Origin: Enhydrobacter aerosaccus
GTDB lineage: Bacteria > Pseudomonadota > Alphaproteobacteria > Reyranellales > Reyranellaceae
NCBI GenBank assembly: GCA_903832005.1
Contig: CAIKZO010000082.1
Span: 1 to 64,000, forward strand
Length of the DNA: 64,000 bases
Direction of reading: 5' to 3'
Positions 53,419 to 62,710 of this stretch are shown here, piece by piece. Position numbers and translations under genes: made by a program. Numbering within the stretch: position 1 is the first letter of the stretch; each line of letters starts with the position of its first letter. The notes under the pieces were generated by a model. That model made no database searches. It saw only the letters and a list, made by a program, of their open reading frames with translations, and was not told the origin of the DNA.

Positions 53419-54444
53419 ATGACGATCAAGATGAACCGCCGCCGCCTGCTTCGCACGTCCGCAGCGGCGGGCGCGGCCTTCCCGCTCGTGTCGATCCTGA
53501 GCTGGCCGGCCAATGCCGCCGAGTTCAGCTACAAATACGCCAACAACTCGCCGGTCACGCATCCGCTCAATATCCGCACCACCGAGGCGGCCGCGCGCGT
53601 GCTCGAGAAGACCTCCGGCAAGGTCGAGATCAAGGTGTTCCCGAACAACCAGCTCGGCTCCGACACCGACATGCTGAGCCAGCTGCGCTCGGGCGCGCTC
53701 GAGTTCTTCACGCTCTCCGGCCTGATCCTCGCGACCCTGGTTCCGGTCGCGTCGATCAACGGCGTGGGCTTTGCCTTCAAGGACTACAGCCAGGTGTGGC
53801 CGACCATGGACGGCGCGCTGGGCGCCCTGGTGCGCGGCGAGATCGCCAAACGCGGCCTCTACGCCTTCGCCAAGATGTACGACAACGGCTATCGCCAGAT
53901 CACCAGCGCCAGCAAGCCGGTGAAGACGCCGGAAGATCTCTCGGGCTTCAAGATCCGCGTCCCGGTGGCGCCGCTCTGGACCAGCCTGTTCAAGGCCTTC
54001 GGCGCCTCGCCGACTTCGATCAACTTCAGCGAGGTCTACACGGCGCTGCAGACGCACGTCGTCGACGGCCAGGAGAATCCGCTGTCGCTGATCGACACGG
54101 CCAAGCTCTACGAGGTGCAGAAGTACTGCGCCATCACCAACCACATGTGGGACGGCTTCTGGTTCCTGGCCAACAAGAAGTCCTGGGAAGCACTGCCCGA
54201 AAACCTGCGCGGGATCGTCGAGACCGAGTTCAACGCCGGCGCCGTCGCCGAGCGCGAGGACCTCGCCAAGATGAACAACTCTGTCGCCGAGACCCTGAAG
54301 GGCAAGGGCATGCAGTTCGTCGAGACCGACGCTGCGGCCTTCCGCGCCAAGCTGAAGAGCGCCGGCTTCTACGAGGAGTGGAAGGGCAAGTTCGGCGCCG
54401 AGGCGTGGGGCGTGCTCGAAAAGGCCGTCGGCAACCTCTCCTAA
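53419..54444 (+). CDS. dctP: TRAP transporter substrate-binding protein (DctP family)
   Basis: A 341-residue periplasmic binding protein with a Tat signal (NRRRLLRTSAAAGAAFPLVS, about residues 6-25). The mature part has the DctP pattern: FSYKYANNSPVTHPLNIR, IKVFPNNQLGSDTDMLSQLRSGALEFF and SEVYTALQTHVVDGQENPLSLI. The Arg in GFKIRVP is the usual carboxylate-binding residue, so an organic acid ligand is likely. Start ATG 53419 is preceded by AGGGGAG. The permease gene follows after 4 bases. Confidence 0.95.
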   Translation: MTIKMNRRRLLRTSAAAGAAFPLVSILSWPANAAEFSYKYANNSPVTHPLNIRTTEAAARVLEKTSGKVEIKVFPNNQLGSDTDMLSQLRSGALEFFTLSGLILATLVPVASINGVGFAFKDYSQVWPTMDGALGALVRGEIAKRGLYAFAKMYDNGYRQITSASKPVKTPEDLSGFKIRVPVAPLWTSLFKAFGASPTSINFSEVYTALQTHVVDGQENPLSLIDTAKLYEVQKYCAITNHMWDGFWFLANKKSWEALPENLRGIVETEFNAGAVAEREDLAKMNNSVAETLKGKGMQFVETDAAAFRAKLKSAGFYEEWKGKFGAEAWGVLEKAVGNLS

Positions 54445-54448
54445 GGTC

Positions 54449-56263
54449 GTGATCTCGCGCATCGAGAACGCGCTATGCCGCGCCGTGGAAGTTCCCACGG
54501 CGCTGCTGGTGCTGGTCGAGATCTTCGTGTTGCTGGCGGGCGTCGTCAGCCGCTTCGTGTTCCACCATCCGTTCGTGTGGAGCGACGAGCTGGCCTCGAT
54601 CCTGTTCCTGTGGCTGGCGATGCTGGGCGCGGTGGTGGCGCTCCAGCGCCTGCAGCACATGCGCCTCACCGCCGTGGTGAGCCGCGTGCCGCCCAAGGTG
54701 CAGGCCTATGCCGAGATCCTGAGCGTGGCGGTGCCCGCGCTCTTCCTCGCCATCCTGCTGCCCTATGCGTGGGAATACGCCGCCGACGAGTTCTACATCG
54801 AGACGCCGGCGCTCGGCCTACCCAACATCGTGCGCGCCGCCGCCATCCCGGCCGGTGCCGCCCTCATGCTGATTAGCTGTGCGCTGCGGCTCGTGCGCTT
54901 CGACTGGAAGAAACTGCTCTCCGTCGTCGCCGTGCTGGCGGCGATCGCGGTCGCGCTGTTCTTCCTGGCGCCGGCGCTGAAGGCGATCGGCAACTGGAAC
55001 CTGGTGTTCTTCTTCGTCCTGCTGCTGGCGGCGGGCGTGCTGCTGGGTGTGCCGATCGGCTTTTCCTTCGGTACCGCGACATTGGCCTTCCTGATGTGCG
55101 TCACCAAGGCGCCGCTCACCATCGTCGTGTCCCGCATGGACGAAGGCATGAGCAGCCTGGTGCTGCTGGCCGTGCCGCTGTTCGTGTTCCTGGGCCTGCT
55201 GATCGACATGACCGGCATGGCGCGCGCCATGGTGGCATTCCTCGCCGGACTGCTGGGCCATGTGCGCGGCGGTCTCTACTACGTGCTGCTGGGTGCGATG
55301 TACCTGGTCTCGGGCATCTCGGGCTCCAAGGCCGCCGACATGGCGGCCGTCGCGCCCGTGCTGTTCCCCGAAATGAAGCGGCGTGGCTCGAACGACGGCG
55401 AGATGGTCTCGATCCTCTCGGCCTCGGGCGCCATGACCGAAACGATCCCGCCCAGCCTCGTGCTGATCACCATCGGCTCCGTGACCGGCGTGTCGATCGC
55501 GGCGCTGTTCACCGGCGGCCTGCTGCCGGGCTTCGTGCTGGCGGTGGCGCTCGGCGTCGTCGCCTGGTGGCGCTCGCGCGACGAGCAACCGGGCGAGCGC
55601 ACGAGCGGCAAGCAGATCGGCAAGGCGCTGATCGTGGCGCTGCCCTCGCTGCTGCTGCCGGTCGTGATCCGCTCGGCCGTGGTCGAGGGTGTGGCGACGG
55701 CGACCGAGGTCTCGACCATCGGCGTCGCCTATGCGACGCTTTGTGGCCTGCTGATCTACCGTCAGTTCGACTGGAAGCGGCTCTATCCGATGCTGGTCGA
55801 GACGGCCTGCCTGTCGGGCGCGATCCTGCTGATCATCGGCACCGCCACCGGCATGGCCTGGGCGCTGACCCAGTCGGGCTTCTCGCGCCAGCTGGCGGAG
55901 GCGATGGCCAGCGTGCCGGGCGGCGGCTTCGGCTTCCTGATGATCTCGATCCTGGCCTTCATCGTCCTGGGCAGCGTGCTCGAGGGCATTCCCGCGATCG
56001 TGCTGTTCGGCCCACTGCTGTTCCCGATCGCCAAGGCCGCGCACATCAACGAAGTGCACTATGCGATGGTGGTGATCCTGGCGATGGGCGTCGGTCTGTT
56101 CGCACCGCCGCTGGGTGTCGGCTACTACGCCGCCTGCGCCATCGGCCAGGTCTCCCCTGACGCAGGCATGAAGCGGATCTGGCCCTATCTCGGGGCGCTG
56201 ATCGTCGGACTGATCGCAGTGGCCGCGATCCCGTGGCTCTCCACGGGATTCCTGAAGACCTAG
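54449..56263 (+). CDS. dctQM: TRAP transporter fused permease (DctQ-DctM)
   Basis: A 604-residue fusion of the small (DctQ, about residues 1-165) and large (DctM, about 185-600) TRAP membrane subunits. The DctQ part has HHPFVWSDELASILFLWLAMLGAVVALQRLQHMRL. The DctM part has GVPIGFSFGTATLAFLM, SGSKAADMAAVAPVLFPEMKRRG and the closing GVGLFAPPLGVGYYAACAI. The GTG start at 54449 is 4 bases after the dctP stop. It uses an ion gradient to import the ligand bound by DctP. Ends 12 bases from the convergent lipoprotein gene. Confidence 0.95.
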   Translation: MISRIENALCRAVEVPTALLVLVEIFVLLAGVVSRFVFHHPFVWSDELASILFLWLAMLGAVVALQRLQHMRLTAVVSRVPPKVQAYAEILSVAVPALFLAILLPYAWEYAADEFYIETPALGLPNIVRAAAIPAGAALMLISCALRLVRFDWKKLLSVVAVLAAIAVALFFLAPALKAIGNWNLVFFFVLLLAAGVLLGVPIGFSFGTATLAFLMCVTKAPLTIVVSRMDEGMSSLVLLAVPLFVFLGLLIDMTGMARAMVAFLAGLLGHVRGGLYYVLLGAMYLVSGISGSKAADMAAVAPVLFPEMKRRGSNDGEMVSILSASGAMTETIPPSLVLITIGSVTGVSIAALFTGGLLPGFVLAVALGVVAWWRSRDEQPGERTSGKQIGKALIVALPSLLLPVVIRSAVVEGVATATEVSTIGVAYATLCGLLIYRQFDWKRLYPMLVETACLSGAILLIIGTATGMAWALTQSGFSRQLAEAMASVPGGGFGFLMISILAFIVLGSVLEGIPAIVLFGPLLFPIAKAAHINEVHYAMVVILAMGVGLFAPPLGVGYYAACAIGQVSPDAGMKRIWPYLGALIVGLIAVAAIPWLSTGFLKT

Positions 56264-56275
56264 CGCCTCGTCAGA

Positions 56276-56812
56276 CTAGCGGACGATCGCGCGGCGATTG
56301 TACTCGAGTTCCTCGGGCGTCGGCTTCAGGCCCACGGCCACGCGATAGGCGCCCAGCTCGGCCGGGTCGTTGTACGGCAGCGTGAGCGTGATCTCCTCGA
56401 TCGACGCGCCACGCGGACTGCCCGTCGACAGCTTGAACGTGGCAGCGAAGTCCTGGCCTTCCGAAACGTTGGCGCCGTTCAGCAAGCGCACGAAGTACGG
56501 CACGCTCGTCGTGCCCGGCGCAACCGACGGACCGGCGTCCACCGTGACGCGCAGCTTGAGGCTGACCTCCATCTTGTTTCGGCCGAGCTCGCAGGTGACC
56601 GCGGTACCGGTCAACGCCGCCTGGAAGGCGATGTCGCGAGGATCGCGTCCAGGACCGGCCTTGAAGCGCGTGAGATTCTGCGCGTCCTGCACCAGGAACG
56701 GGCTGGGGCAATAAGTGGCCGCCGCCTGCTCCTTCTTGCTGGGACCGCCGCAGCCGCCCAGCGCCAATGCCAGCGCGAGGGGCGCCGCAATCGCGAATCT
56801 TGAAACGATCAT
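56276..56812 (-). CDS. Predicted lipoprotein, unknown function
   Basis: A protein of about 178 residues from ATG 56812: MIVSRFAIAAPLALALALGGC is a lipoprotein signal with lipobox LALGGC (Cys at residue 21). The mature part has no motif I recognise but alternates like a beta-sandwich (KMEVSLKLRVTVDAG, SIEEITLTLPYNDPAELGAY). The ATG overlaps the stop of the CDGSH gene (ATGA), so the two are translationally coupled. Likely anchored in the inner or outer membrane, facing the periplasm. Confidence 0.8.
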   Translation of the reverse strand: MIVSRFAIAAPLALALALGGCGGPSKKEQAAATYCPSPFLVQDAQNLTRFKAGPGRDPRDIAFQAALTGTAVTCELGRNKMEVSLKLRVTVDAGPSVAPGTTSVPYFVRLLNGANVSEGQDFAATFKLSTGSPRGASIEEITLTLPYNDPAELGAYRVAVGLKPTPEELEYNRRAIVR

Positions 56813-57051
56813 GGCAGCGTCTTGTGCGTGCCGTCGCAAAGCGGCTTCTTGCTGGAATACTTGCAGGCGCACATCCAGTGATCGCCGGTCTTCTCGGCGG
56901 TGTATTTCATCGGCACCATGCCGCTGCCCTTGTGGGTACCGTCGCAAAAGGGCTGATTCTTGCTCATGCCGCAGGCACACCACCAATAGTCCTTGCCTGC
57001 CTCCAGCGACACCTTGCTGGGCACCTTGGCCGCGACAACAGGCTCGGTCAT
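56809..57051 (-). CDS. Tandem CDGSH iron-sulfur protein
   Basis: An 80-residue protein from ATG 57051 with two CDGSH-type [2Fe-2S] sites. Site 1 is CACGMSKNQPFCDGTH (Cys25, Cys27, Cys36, His40) and site 2 is CACKYSSKKPLCDGTH (Cys61, Cys63, Cys72, His76), each the C-x-C-x8-CDGxH pattern. This matches the bacterial tandem (Miner2-like) class. It would be a cytoplasmic redox or Fe-S transfer protein. It overlaps a lipoprotein gene by four bases and diverges from ispH, whose product also needs an Fe-S cluster. Confidence 0.9.
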   Translation of the reverse strand: MTEPVVAAKVPSKVSLEAGKDYWWCACGMSKNQPFCDGTHKGSGMVPMKYTAEKTGDHWMCACKYSSKKPLCDGTHKTLP

Positions 57052-57089
57052 ATTGCTTTCCTCATTGCGTTGACCGGGGAGTCTAGGCA

Positions 57090-58094
57090 ATGGTCCGCGG
57101 CCCTGCAAGCGAGGGGGCCAGCGTGCCGCAGGCCGTGATCAAAATGACCGAATCGAAGAAGCCACTCACGATCCTGCTCGCTAGCCCGCGCGGCTTCTGC
57201 GCCGGGGTGGATCGCGCCATCCAGATCGTGGAGCGCGCGATCGAACGCTACGGCCGGCCGGTCTACGTACGGCACGAGATCGTGCACAACCGCTTCGTGG
57301 TCGAGAATCTCGAGACTAAGGGCGCGATCTTCGTCGATGAGCTCGATGAAGTGCCCGACGATCGCCCCGTGATCTTTTCCGCGCATGGCGTGCCAAAATC
57401 GGTGCCGGCCGAGGCCGTGCGCCGCAACCTGCTTTATGTCGACGCGACCTGCCCGCTGGTCTCCAAAGTCCATCGCGAGGCCGAACGCCACAGCGTCTCG
57501 GGACGCACGGTCGTGTTGATCGGCCATGCTGGCCATCCCGAAGTGATCGGCACGATGGGCCAGCTGCCGCCCGAGTCGGTGCTGCTGGTCGAGGACGTGG
57601 CACAGGCCGAGGCGCTGGTCGTCGCCGATCCGGAGAACCTCGCCTATGCCACGCAAACCACGCTCTCGGTCGACGACACGACCGACATCGTCGCGGCCCT
57701 CCGCCGGCGCTTCCCCGCGATCCAGGGGCCGAAGATGGAAGACATCTGCTACGCGACCACCAACCGCCAGGCCGCGGTGAAGGCGATCGCCGAGACCTGC
57801 GATGCGCTGGTCGTGATCGGCGCGCCCAACTCCTCCAACTCGATGCGGCTGGTCGAGGTCGCGGCGAACTACGGCTGCGCCAGGTCGCGGCTGGTTCAGC
57901 GCGCCGCCGACATGGACTGGCAGTGGCTGGGCAACGCGCAGCGCCTCGGCATCACCGCCGGCGCCTCGGCGCCAGAGCTGCTGGTCGACGAGCTGATCGC
58001 GGCCTGCCGCGAGCGCTACGAGGTCACCGTCGAGGAAGTGCGCACGACCGAGGAAAGCGTCGTCTTCAAGCTGCCACGCCAGCTGGTGGCCTGA
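57090..58094 (+). CDS. ispH: 4-hydroxy-3-methylbut-2-enyl diphosphate reductase IspH
   Basis: IspH makes isopentenyl and dimethylallyl diphosphate in the last step of the MEP pathway. The 334-residue protein carries the three cluster cysteines: Cys37 ([12 protein letters not shown]), Cys121 ([11 protein letters not shown]) and Cys220 ([11 protein letters not shown]). [24 protein letters not shown] is also typical. ATG 57090 has GGGGAG upstream; an internal ATG at 57144 or GTG at 57135 are alternatives that would remove a non-conserved N-terminal tail. First gene of a three-gene run with no gaps. Confidence 0.96.
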   Translation: MVRGPASEGASVPQAVIKMTESKKPLTILLASPRGFCAGVDRAIQIVERAIERYGRPVYVRHEIVHNRFVVENLETKGAIFVDELDEVPDDRPVIFSAHGVPKSVPAEAVRRNLLYVDATCPLVSKVHREAERHSVSGRTVVLIGHAGHPEVIGTMGQLPPESVLLVEDVAQAEALVVADPENLAYATQTTLSVDDTTDIVAALRRRFPAIQGPKMEDICYATTNRQAAVKAIAETCDALVVIGAPNSSNSMRLVEVAANYGCARSRLVQRAADMDWQWLGNAQRLGITAGASAPELLVDELIAACRERYEVTVEEVRTTEESVVFKLPRQLVA

Positions 58095-59045
58095 ATGGCG
58101 GTCTACACCGAAGTCGGCGACGCCGAACTCGAGTCCTTTCTCGCCGAGTACAACATCGGCACTGCGCAGTCCTTCAAGGGCATTGCCGAGGGCGTCGAGA
58201 ACACCAACTACGTGCTGACCACGGACAAGGGCCAGTACATGGTGACGCTCTACGAAAAGCGCGTCGATCCCAAGGACCTGCCATTCTTCCTGGGCCTCAT
58301 GGACCATCTCGCCGGCCGCGGCATCAACTGCCCGCGCCCCATTCACGGGCGAGATGGAAATGCCCTGCGCTCGCTCGCGGGCAAGCCCGCCGCCATCACC
58401 AGCTTCCTGCAGGGCATGTGGCCGCGCCGCACGACGGTGCAGCATTGCGGGCCGATCGGCGAGGCGCTGGCGGGCCTGCATCTTGCCGGCCGCGACTTCG
58501 CCTTGAAGCGCACCAACGCACTCTCGGTCGCGGGCTGGCGGCCGCTGTACGAAGGCTGCCGGGCGCATATCGACAAAACGCTCGACGCAGAACTCGGCGC
58601 CGAGATCGACTTCTTCGAGAAGAATTGGCCCCGGGGACTTCCAGCGGGCGTGATCCATGCCGATCTGTTCAACGACAATGTCTTCTTCCTGAACGACAGG
58701 CTGTCGGGGCTGATCGACTTCTATTTCGCCTGCAACGATTTCCTGGCCTACGACGTCGCGATCTGCCTCAACGCCTGGTGCTTCGAGAGCGACAATGCCT
58801 TCAATGCCACCAAGGCACGCGCACTGTTGCAGGCCTACGAGAAGGTGCGACCGCTCACCGACGAAGAGCGCGCGGCCCTGCCGATCCTCGCCCGCGGCTC
58901 GGCCCTGCGCTTCATGCTGACGCGTCTCTACGACTGGGTGAATACGCCCAAGGACGCGCTGGTGAAGCGCAAGGACCCGCAGGAATATCTCGCCAAGCTG
59001 CGCTTCCATCGCGGCGTGCGCTCGCTCGCCGACTACGGGCTCTAG
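58095..59045 (+). CDS. thrB: Homoserine kinase, APH-fold type (ThrB)
   Basis: A 316-residue kinase of the aminoglycoside-phosphotransferase fold that phosphorylates homoserine in threonine synthesis. This type is usual in alphaproteobacteria and some pseudomonads and unrelated to the GHMP-type ThrB of E. coli. [23 protein letters not shown] opens it; [14 protein letters not shown] (catalytic Asp and Asn) and [11 protein letters not shown] (metal Asp) are the active-site blocks. It abuts both ispH and rnhA without gaps. Confidence 0.95.
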   Translation: MAVYTEVGDAELESFLAEYNIGTAQSFKGIAEGVENTNYVLTTDKGQYMVTLYEKRVDPKDLPFFLGLMDHLAGRGINCPRPIHGRDGNALRSLAGKPAAITSFLQGMWPRRTTVQHCGPIGEALAGLHLAGRDFALKRTNALSVAGWRPLYEGCRAHIDKTLDAELGAEIDFFEKNWPRGLPAGVIHADLFNDNVFFLNDRLSGLIDFYFACNDFLAYDVAICLNAWCFESDNAFNATKARALLQAYEKVRPLTDEERAALPILARGSALRFMLTRLYDWVNTPKDALVKRKDPQEYLAKLRFHRGVRSLADYGL

Positions 59046-59489
59046 ATGGACTCGCCCGATGTCGACATCTTCACCGACGGCGCCTGCAGCGGAAATCCCG
59101 GACCGGGCGGCTGGGCCACCATCCTGCGCATGGGTGAGACAGAGCGCGAGCTGAGTGGCGGCGAACCTCAGACCACCAACAATCGCATGGAGTTGATGGG
59201 CGTCATTTCCGGGCTCGAGGCGCTGAAGCGTCCCTGCGCGGTGACGATCCACACCGACAGCAAGTACGTGCTCGACGGTGCCTCCAAGTGGATCCACGGC
59301 TGGAAGAGGAACGGCTGGCGCACCGCCGACAAGAAGCCGGTCAAGAATGTCGAGCTCTGGCAGCGTCTCGATGCAGCCCAGAAGCAGCACAAGCTGCGTT
59401 GGATCTGGGTGAAGGGCCACAGCGGCCACGCGGAGAACGAGCGCGCCGACTCGCTGGCGCGCCTGGCGATCGCGAAGCTGCGCGCCTAG
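59046..59489 (+). CDS. rnhA: Ribonuclease HI
   Basis: A 147-residue RNase HI that degrades RNA in RNA-DNA hybrids. The acidic site is Asp11 ([15 protein letters not shown]), Glu49 (NNRMEL), Asp71 (IHTDSKYV) and Asp135 (NERADSLA), with His125 in GHSGH. Last gene of the ispH-thrB-rnhA operon. Its end overlaps the convergent gene by 4 bases. Confidence 0.97.
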   Translation: MDSPDVDIFTDGACSGNPGPGGWATILRMGETERELSGGEPQTTNNRMELMGVISGLEALKRPCAVTIHTDSKYVLDGASKWIHGWKRNGWRTADKKPVKNVELWQRLDAAQKQHKLRWIWVKGHSGHAENERADSLARLAIAKLRA

Positions 59490-60136
59490 CCCTTCTTCGC
59501 TGCCGGCACCGGCTTCTTCTCGACCGCCGGCTTCTCGTAGACGAGATCGAACATTTCCTGCGTGCCGTCGCAGGGATTGTCACCCTCGACCAAACGCCAG
59601 ACCTGCGACTTGCCCGAACGGCGGAAATGCAGCGCACCTGCCACCTTGCAGGTCGCGCCCTTGTCGATCTTGGCGACTCGGAAGGCGGCCTCGCCACGCA
59701 CCACGACGTTGTTGGCCGTGATGCTCTCGACCGTGCCGTCGATCGAGGCCCAGTCGCCCTCGCTGCCCGGTGCCACGCTGTCGATGCGGCCCTTCACGGT
59801 CCACACCGCACCCTGCTTGGTGACGGTCACGGCACCGGGCTTGGCGCCCTTGATCTTGGCGTAGCGGCCCCACACGACCTTGGCCGCACCGGCGAAGAGC
59901 TGCGCCTCGGCGTCCGAGTCGATCTTGGTGCGCGTCACCGTCTTCTGGTCGTCGGCCAACGGCGAGGTCAGGCCGCCGATCGGCGCACCCTTGTCGACCT
60001 GGGGTGCCTGCAGCGGCGGCGGTGCGGGATAGAAGGAGGACGGCGCCTGCGAGTCGGTGGGCGGCGTTTGGGCCACGGCCGAACCGGCGGCGATCACGAG
60101 AGCGAGGCAGAGGAGGATACGATTCATTGTTTTCAA
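59486..60136 (-). CDS. Secreted protein, unknown function
   Basis: A 216-residue protein with a Sec signal ([17 protein letters not shown], about residues 7-23) followed by a Pro-rich stretch and a mostly beta mature domain ([37 protein letters not shown]). One cysteine pair (in GATCKVAG and DNPCDG) might form a disulfide. It ends with a Lys/Pro/Ala-rich tail. A start three codons later (ATG 60127) is possible. It is 23 bases downstream of the TPR gene on the same strand, so probably co-transcribed. No family recognised. Confidence 0.78.
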   Translation of the reverse strand: MKTMNRILLCLALVIAAGSAVAQTPPTDSQAPSSFYPAPPPLQAPQVDKGAPIGGLTSPLADDQKTVTRTKIDSDAEAQLFAGAAKVVWGRYAKIKGAKPGAVTVTKQGAVWTVKGRIDSVAPGSEGDWASIDGTVESITANNVVVRGEAAFRVAKIDKGATCKVAGALHFRRSGKSQVWRLVEGDNPCDGTQEMFDLVYEKPAVEKKPVPAAKKG

Positions 60137-60159
60137 GCTTTACCCGATTTGAAGGGACT

Positions 60160-61020
60160 TTAGCGCTTCCGCGGACCGTTTGCAGCAGGCGCCGGAGTCA
60201 CGGCCGGTTGATCGACACCTAAACCTGTCTCAGCCCGCCTCGCCGCGTCGGAACCCGGCGGCACCAGCTCGATCACCTTCTTGAAGTCGATGTCAGCGGC
60301 CGTCTTGTTGCCCAGCGCCCGGTAGGCGAAGCCACGCTCGAGCAGGGCCTCGGAGTGGTCAGGCGCGATCCGCAGCGCATATTGCGCATCTTCCAGCGCC
60401 TGCTTGGGATCGCCCGCGTTGCGCCAGGCGGCGGCGCGCAGGATCAGGATGTCGACGTCCTTGGCGCGCAGGTTGAGCGCGTGATCGAAATCGGAGATGG
60501 CCCGCGGCCAGGCCTTCATGGCGGCATAGCTGAGGCCGCGATCGATCCACAGGTCGGGATCGGTGCCCTTCAGGTCGAGCGCCAGGCTCTGTGCGGCTGC
60601 CGCGTTCTCCGCCTGCCCCGCCTCGATCCAAGCCTGCCCGGCCTGGGCCAGCAGCTCGGCGCGCAGGCCAGGGCGCTCCGTGCCCATGTCGCGCGAGATC
60701 GCCTCGAGCTGGGTGGCCGCCGGGACGTATTTGCCCGACTCGAACATGGCGATGGCCACGCAATGGCGCGCGCCCAGGCCGCCGCCCTCGCCGATCCATT
60801 TCTCGGCCACCGGCAGCGCCTTTAGCGGTTCGGTGCGCGCCAGACGCATGCAGTCTGTATAACGTCGCTCATGGTCGGGAGTCGTCGCCAGCGGCCCCAG
60901 GCCCTTGTCGAAGCTGGTACCCACGCCGGGATCGGTCTGCAGCTCTCTCATCTGCGCCGCCGCCGGGAGGGCGGCCAGCGTCAGAAACAGCGGGAGCAGC
61001 GTCTGGAGACGAAACGACAT
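60160..61020 (-). CDS. Secreted tetratricopeptide-repeat protein
   Basis: About 286 residues from ATG 61020 (MSFRLQTLLPLFLTLAALPA), a Sec signal with cleavage near AAAQ at about residues 20-23. The rest has several TPR-like helix pairs, the clearest being WIDRGLSYAAMKAWPRAISDFDHALNL, ILRAAAWRNAGDPKQALEDAQYALRI and LLERGFAYRALGNKTAADIDFKKVIEL. Such repeats mediate protein contacts in the periplasm. An in-frame extension upstream is antisense of the epimerase gene. The C-terminus is Pro/Ala-rich. Confidence 0.85.
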   Translation of the reverse strand: MSFRLQTLLPLFLTLAALPAAAQMRELQTDPGVGTSFDKGLGPLATTPDHERRYTDCMRLARTEPLKALPVAEKWIGEGGGLGARHCVAIAMFESGKYVPAATQLEAISRDMGTERPGLRAELLAQAGQAWIEAGQAENAAAAQSLALDLKGTDPDLWIDRGLSYAAMKAWPRAISDFDHALNLRAKDVDILILRAAAWRNAGDPKQALEDAQYALRIAPDHSEALLERGFAYRALGNKTAADIDFKKVIELVPPGSDAARRAETGLGVDQPAVTPAPAANGPRKR

Positions 61021-61056
61021 GGTTGAAAAGAACCGCGCCCCGGCGATCCTGACAAG

Positions 61057-61917
61057 ATGACAGGACGTCTTTTCATTTTCGGGCTGGGCTACAGCGGCCT
61101 TGAAATCGCCCATCTCGCCAAGGCCGGCGGCTGGAGCGTGGGCGGCACAGCCACGACCGCCGACAAGGTCGCACGGCTCCGTGCCTTGGGCATCGACACA
61201 CATCTGTTCGACGGCGGCGCGCCCTTGCCGTCCGAGATCCTTGCGCCCGCCACGCATGTTCTTTGCTCAATCGCCCCCGGCATCACCGGCGATCCTGCGC
61301 TCAAGACCTGCGCCGATCGATTGGGCCACGCCCGATGGCTGGGTTACCTCTCGACGACGGGCGTCTACGGCGATCGCGGCGGCGGCTGGGTCGACGAGAC
61401 GACGGAACCCGCGCCCACCCAGGGCCGCAGCATCGAGCGCCTCGCGACCGAGCTCGCTTGGCAGGCGCTGGGCCAAAGGACAGGCGTGCCCGTCGACGTC
61501 TTCCGCCTGCCCGGCATCTACGGTCCCGGTCGCAGCGCCGTCGACCAGGTGAAGGCCGGCACCGCGCGGCGCATCGACAAGCCAGGCCAAGTCTTCTCCC
61601 GCATCCACATCGAGGACATCGCCGCGACCGTCGTCGCCGCGATCAACCGTCCGTCGGCGGGCACGATCTACAACGTCGTCGACGATCTTCCCGCCTCGAG
61701 CAGCGACCTGATCGCCTACGCCTGCGAACTGCTCGGCAAGCCGGCGCCGCCCGCGATTCCCTGGGCGGAGATCGAACCGACCCTGAGCGCGATGGCACGT
61801 TCGTTCTATTCCGAGAACCGCCGCGTGAAGAACGAGCGCATCAAGCATGATCTCGGCGTCGTGCTGCGCCATCCGACCTATCGCGAGGGTCTGCGGGCGA
61901 TCGCGGCGCTCGGCTAG
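61057..61917 (+). CDS. NAD(P)-binding SDR/epimerase-like protein (YeeZ type)
   Basis: A 286-residue extended-SDR-like protein. The nucleotide-binding loop is FIFGLGYSGLEIAHLA (6-21; GxGYxG form), and YLSTTGVYGDRGGGWVDETTEPAP carries the catalytic-region Tyr. PGIYGPGRSAVDQVKAGTARRIDKPGQVFSRIHIEDIAATV matches the YeeZ group, usually annotated as nucleoside-diphosphate-sugar epimerase. True substrate unknown. It is divergent from the TPR gene and overlaps the end of the hydrolase gene by 4 bases. Confidence 0.88.
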   Translation: MTGRLFIFGLGYSGLEIAHLAKAGGWSVGGTATTADKVARLRALGIDTHLFDGGAPLPSEILAPATHVLCSIAPGITGDPALKTCADRLGHARWLGYLSTTGVYGDRGGGWVDETTEPAPTQGRSIERLATELAWQALGQRTGVPVDVFRLPGIYGPGRSAVDQVKAGTARRIDKPGQVFSRIHIEDIAATVVAAINRPSAGTIYNVVDDLPASSSDLIAYACELLGKPAPPAIPWAEIEPTLSAMARSFYSENRRVKNERIKHDLGVVLRHPTYREGLRAIAALG

Positions 61918-62669
61918 ACCGCGAGTTCTTCGACTGTCGCGATCAGGCGTGCGATGTCGGCGGGTGTGCTGAGGCGATGGTCGCCGCCCTTCACGAAGGT
62001 CGTGACGATGTCCGGCGCTTCGAGATGTTGCGCGATCTGCAGCGAATATTCCCACGGCACGTCGGGATCGCTCTGGCCGTGCAGCAGCCGCACCGGGCAC
62101 GGCAGCGCGAGCTTCTTGTTGAGCACCAGGTGGTTGCGGCCTTCCTCGATCAGCTTCCAGGTAAAGACCGACGGCTCAGGCGAATATTGCGACGGACGTT
62201 CGAGCCGGCCGTCGCGCTGCAGGGCCACACGATCCTCGGGTGACAGGCCGGCGAGCAACATGCGCTCGGTGAAGTCTGGCGCGGCCGCGATCAGCACCAG
62301 CCCGGCCAGGCGCTCGGGACGCTTCAATGCGACCAGCAGCGACAGCCAACCGCCCATGCTCGAGCCTACCAGCACCAGTTTTCCTGTCGTGAGTTGGTCG
62401 ACGGCGACGAGCGAATCGTCCAGCCAGCGACCGATCGTGCCGTCCTCGAAGCGGCCGGACGATTGTCCATGGCCGAGATAGTCGAAGCGCAGAAAAGCGT
62501 TGCCCCGCGCCTTCGCCCAGCTTTCGAGCGCGATCGCCTTGGTGCCCGTCATGTCGGAGCGGAAGCCGCCCAGGAACACGACGGTGGGCGCACGGCCTTC
62601 GGTTCTTGCGTAGGCCACGAAATTTCCGTCCGGCCGCGCGAGCTGCTCTGCCCTACCTTTGACACTCAT
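61914..62669 (-). CDS. Alpha/beta hydrolase, ABHD10-like
   Basis: A 251-residue alpha/beta hydrolase. VFLGGFRSDMTGTKAIALESWA is a specific opening shared with mitochondrial ABHD10 (an acyl-protein thioesterase/glucuronidase) and its alphaproteobacterial relatives. The nucleophile is Ser104 in VGSSMGGWL, the acid lies in LHGQSDPDVPW and the base His in GGDHRLS. It may deacylate thioesters. The start is 41 bases from the divergent glycosyltransferase. Confidence 0.9.
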   Translation of the reverse strand: MSVKGRAEQLARPDGNFVAYARTEGRAPTVVFLGGFRSDMTGTKAIALESWAKARGNAFLRFDYLGHGQSSGRFEDGTIGRWLDDSLVAVDQLTTGKLVLVGSSMGGWLSLLVALKRPERLAGLVLIAAAPDFTERMLLAGLSPEDRVALQRDGRLERPSQYSPEPSVFTWKLIEEGRNHLVLNKKLALPCPVRLLHGQSDPDVPWEYSLQIAQHLEAPDIVTTFVKGGDHRLSTPADIARLIATVEELAV

Positions 62670-62710
62670 GTCGTGTTACCTGCCACATCATCGAAACAAC
62701 TGACAATCAA

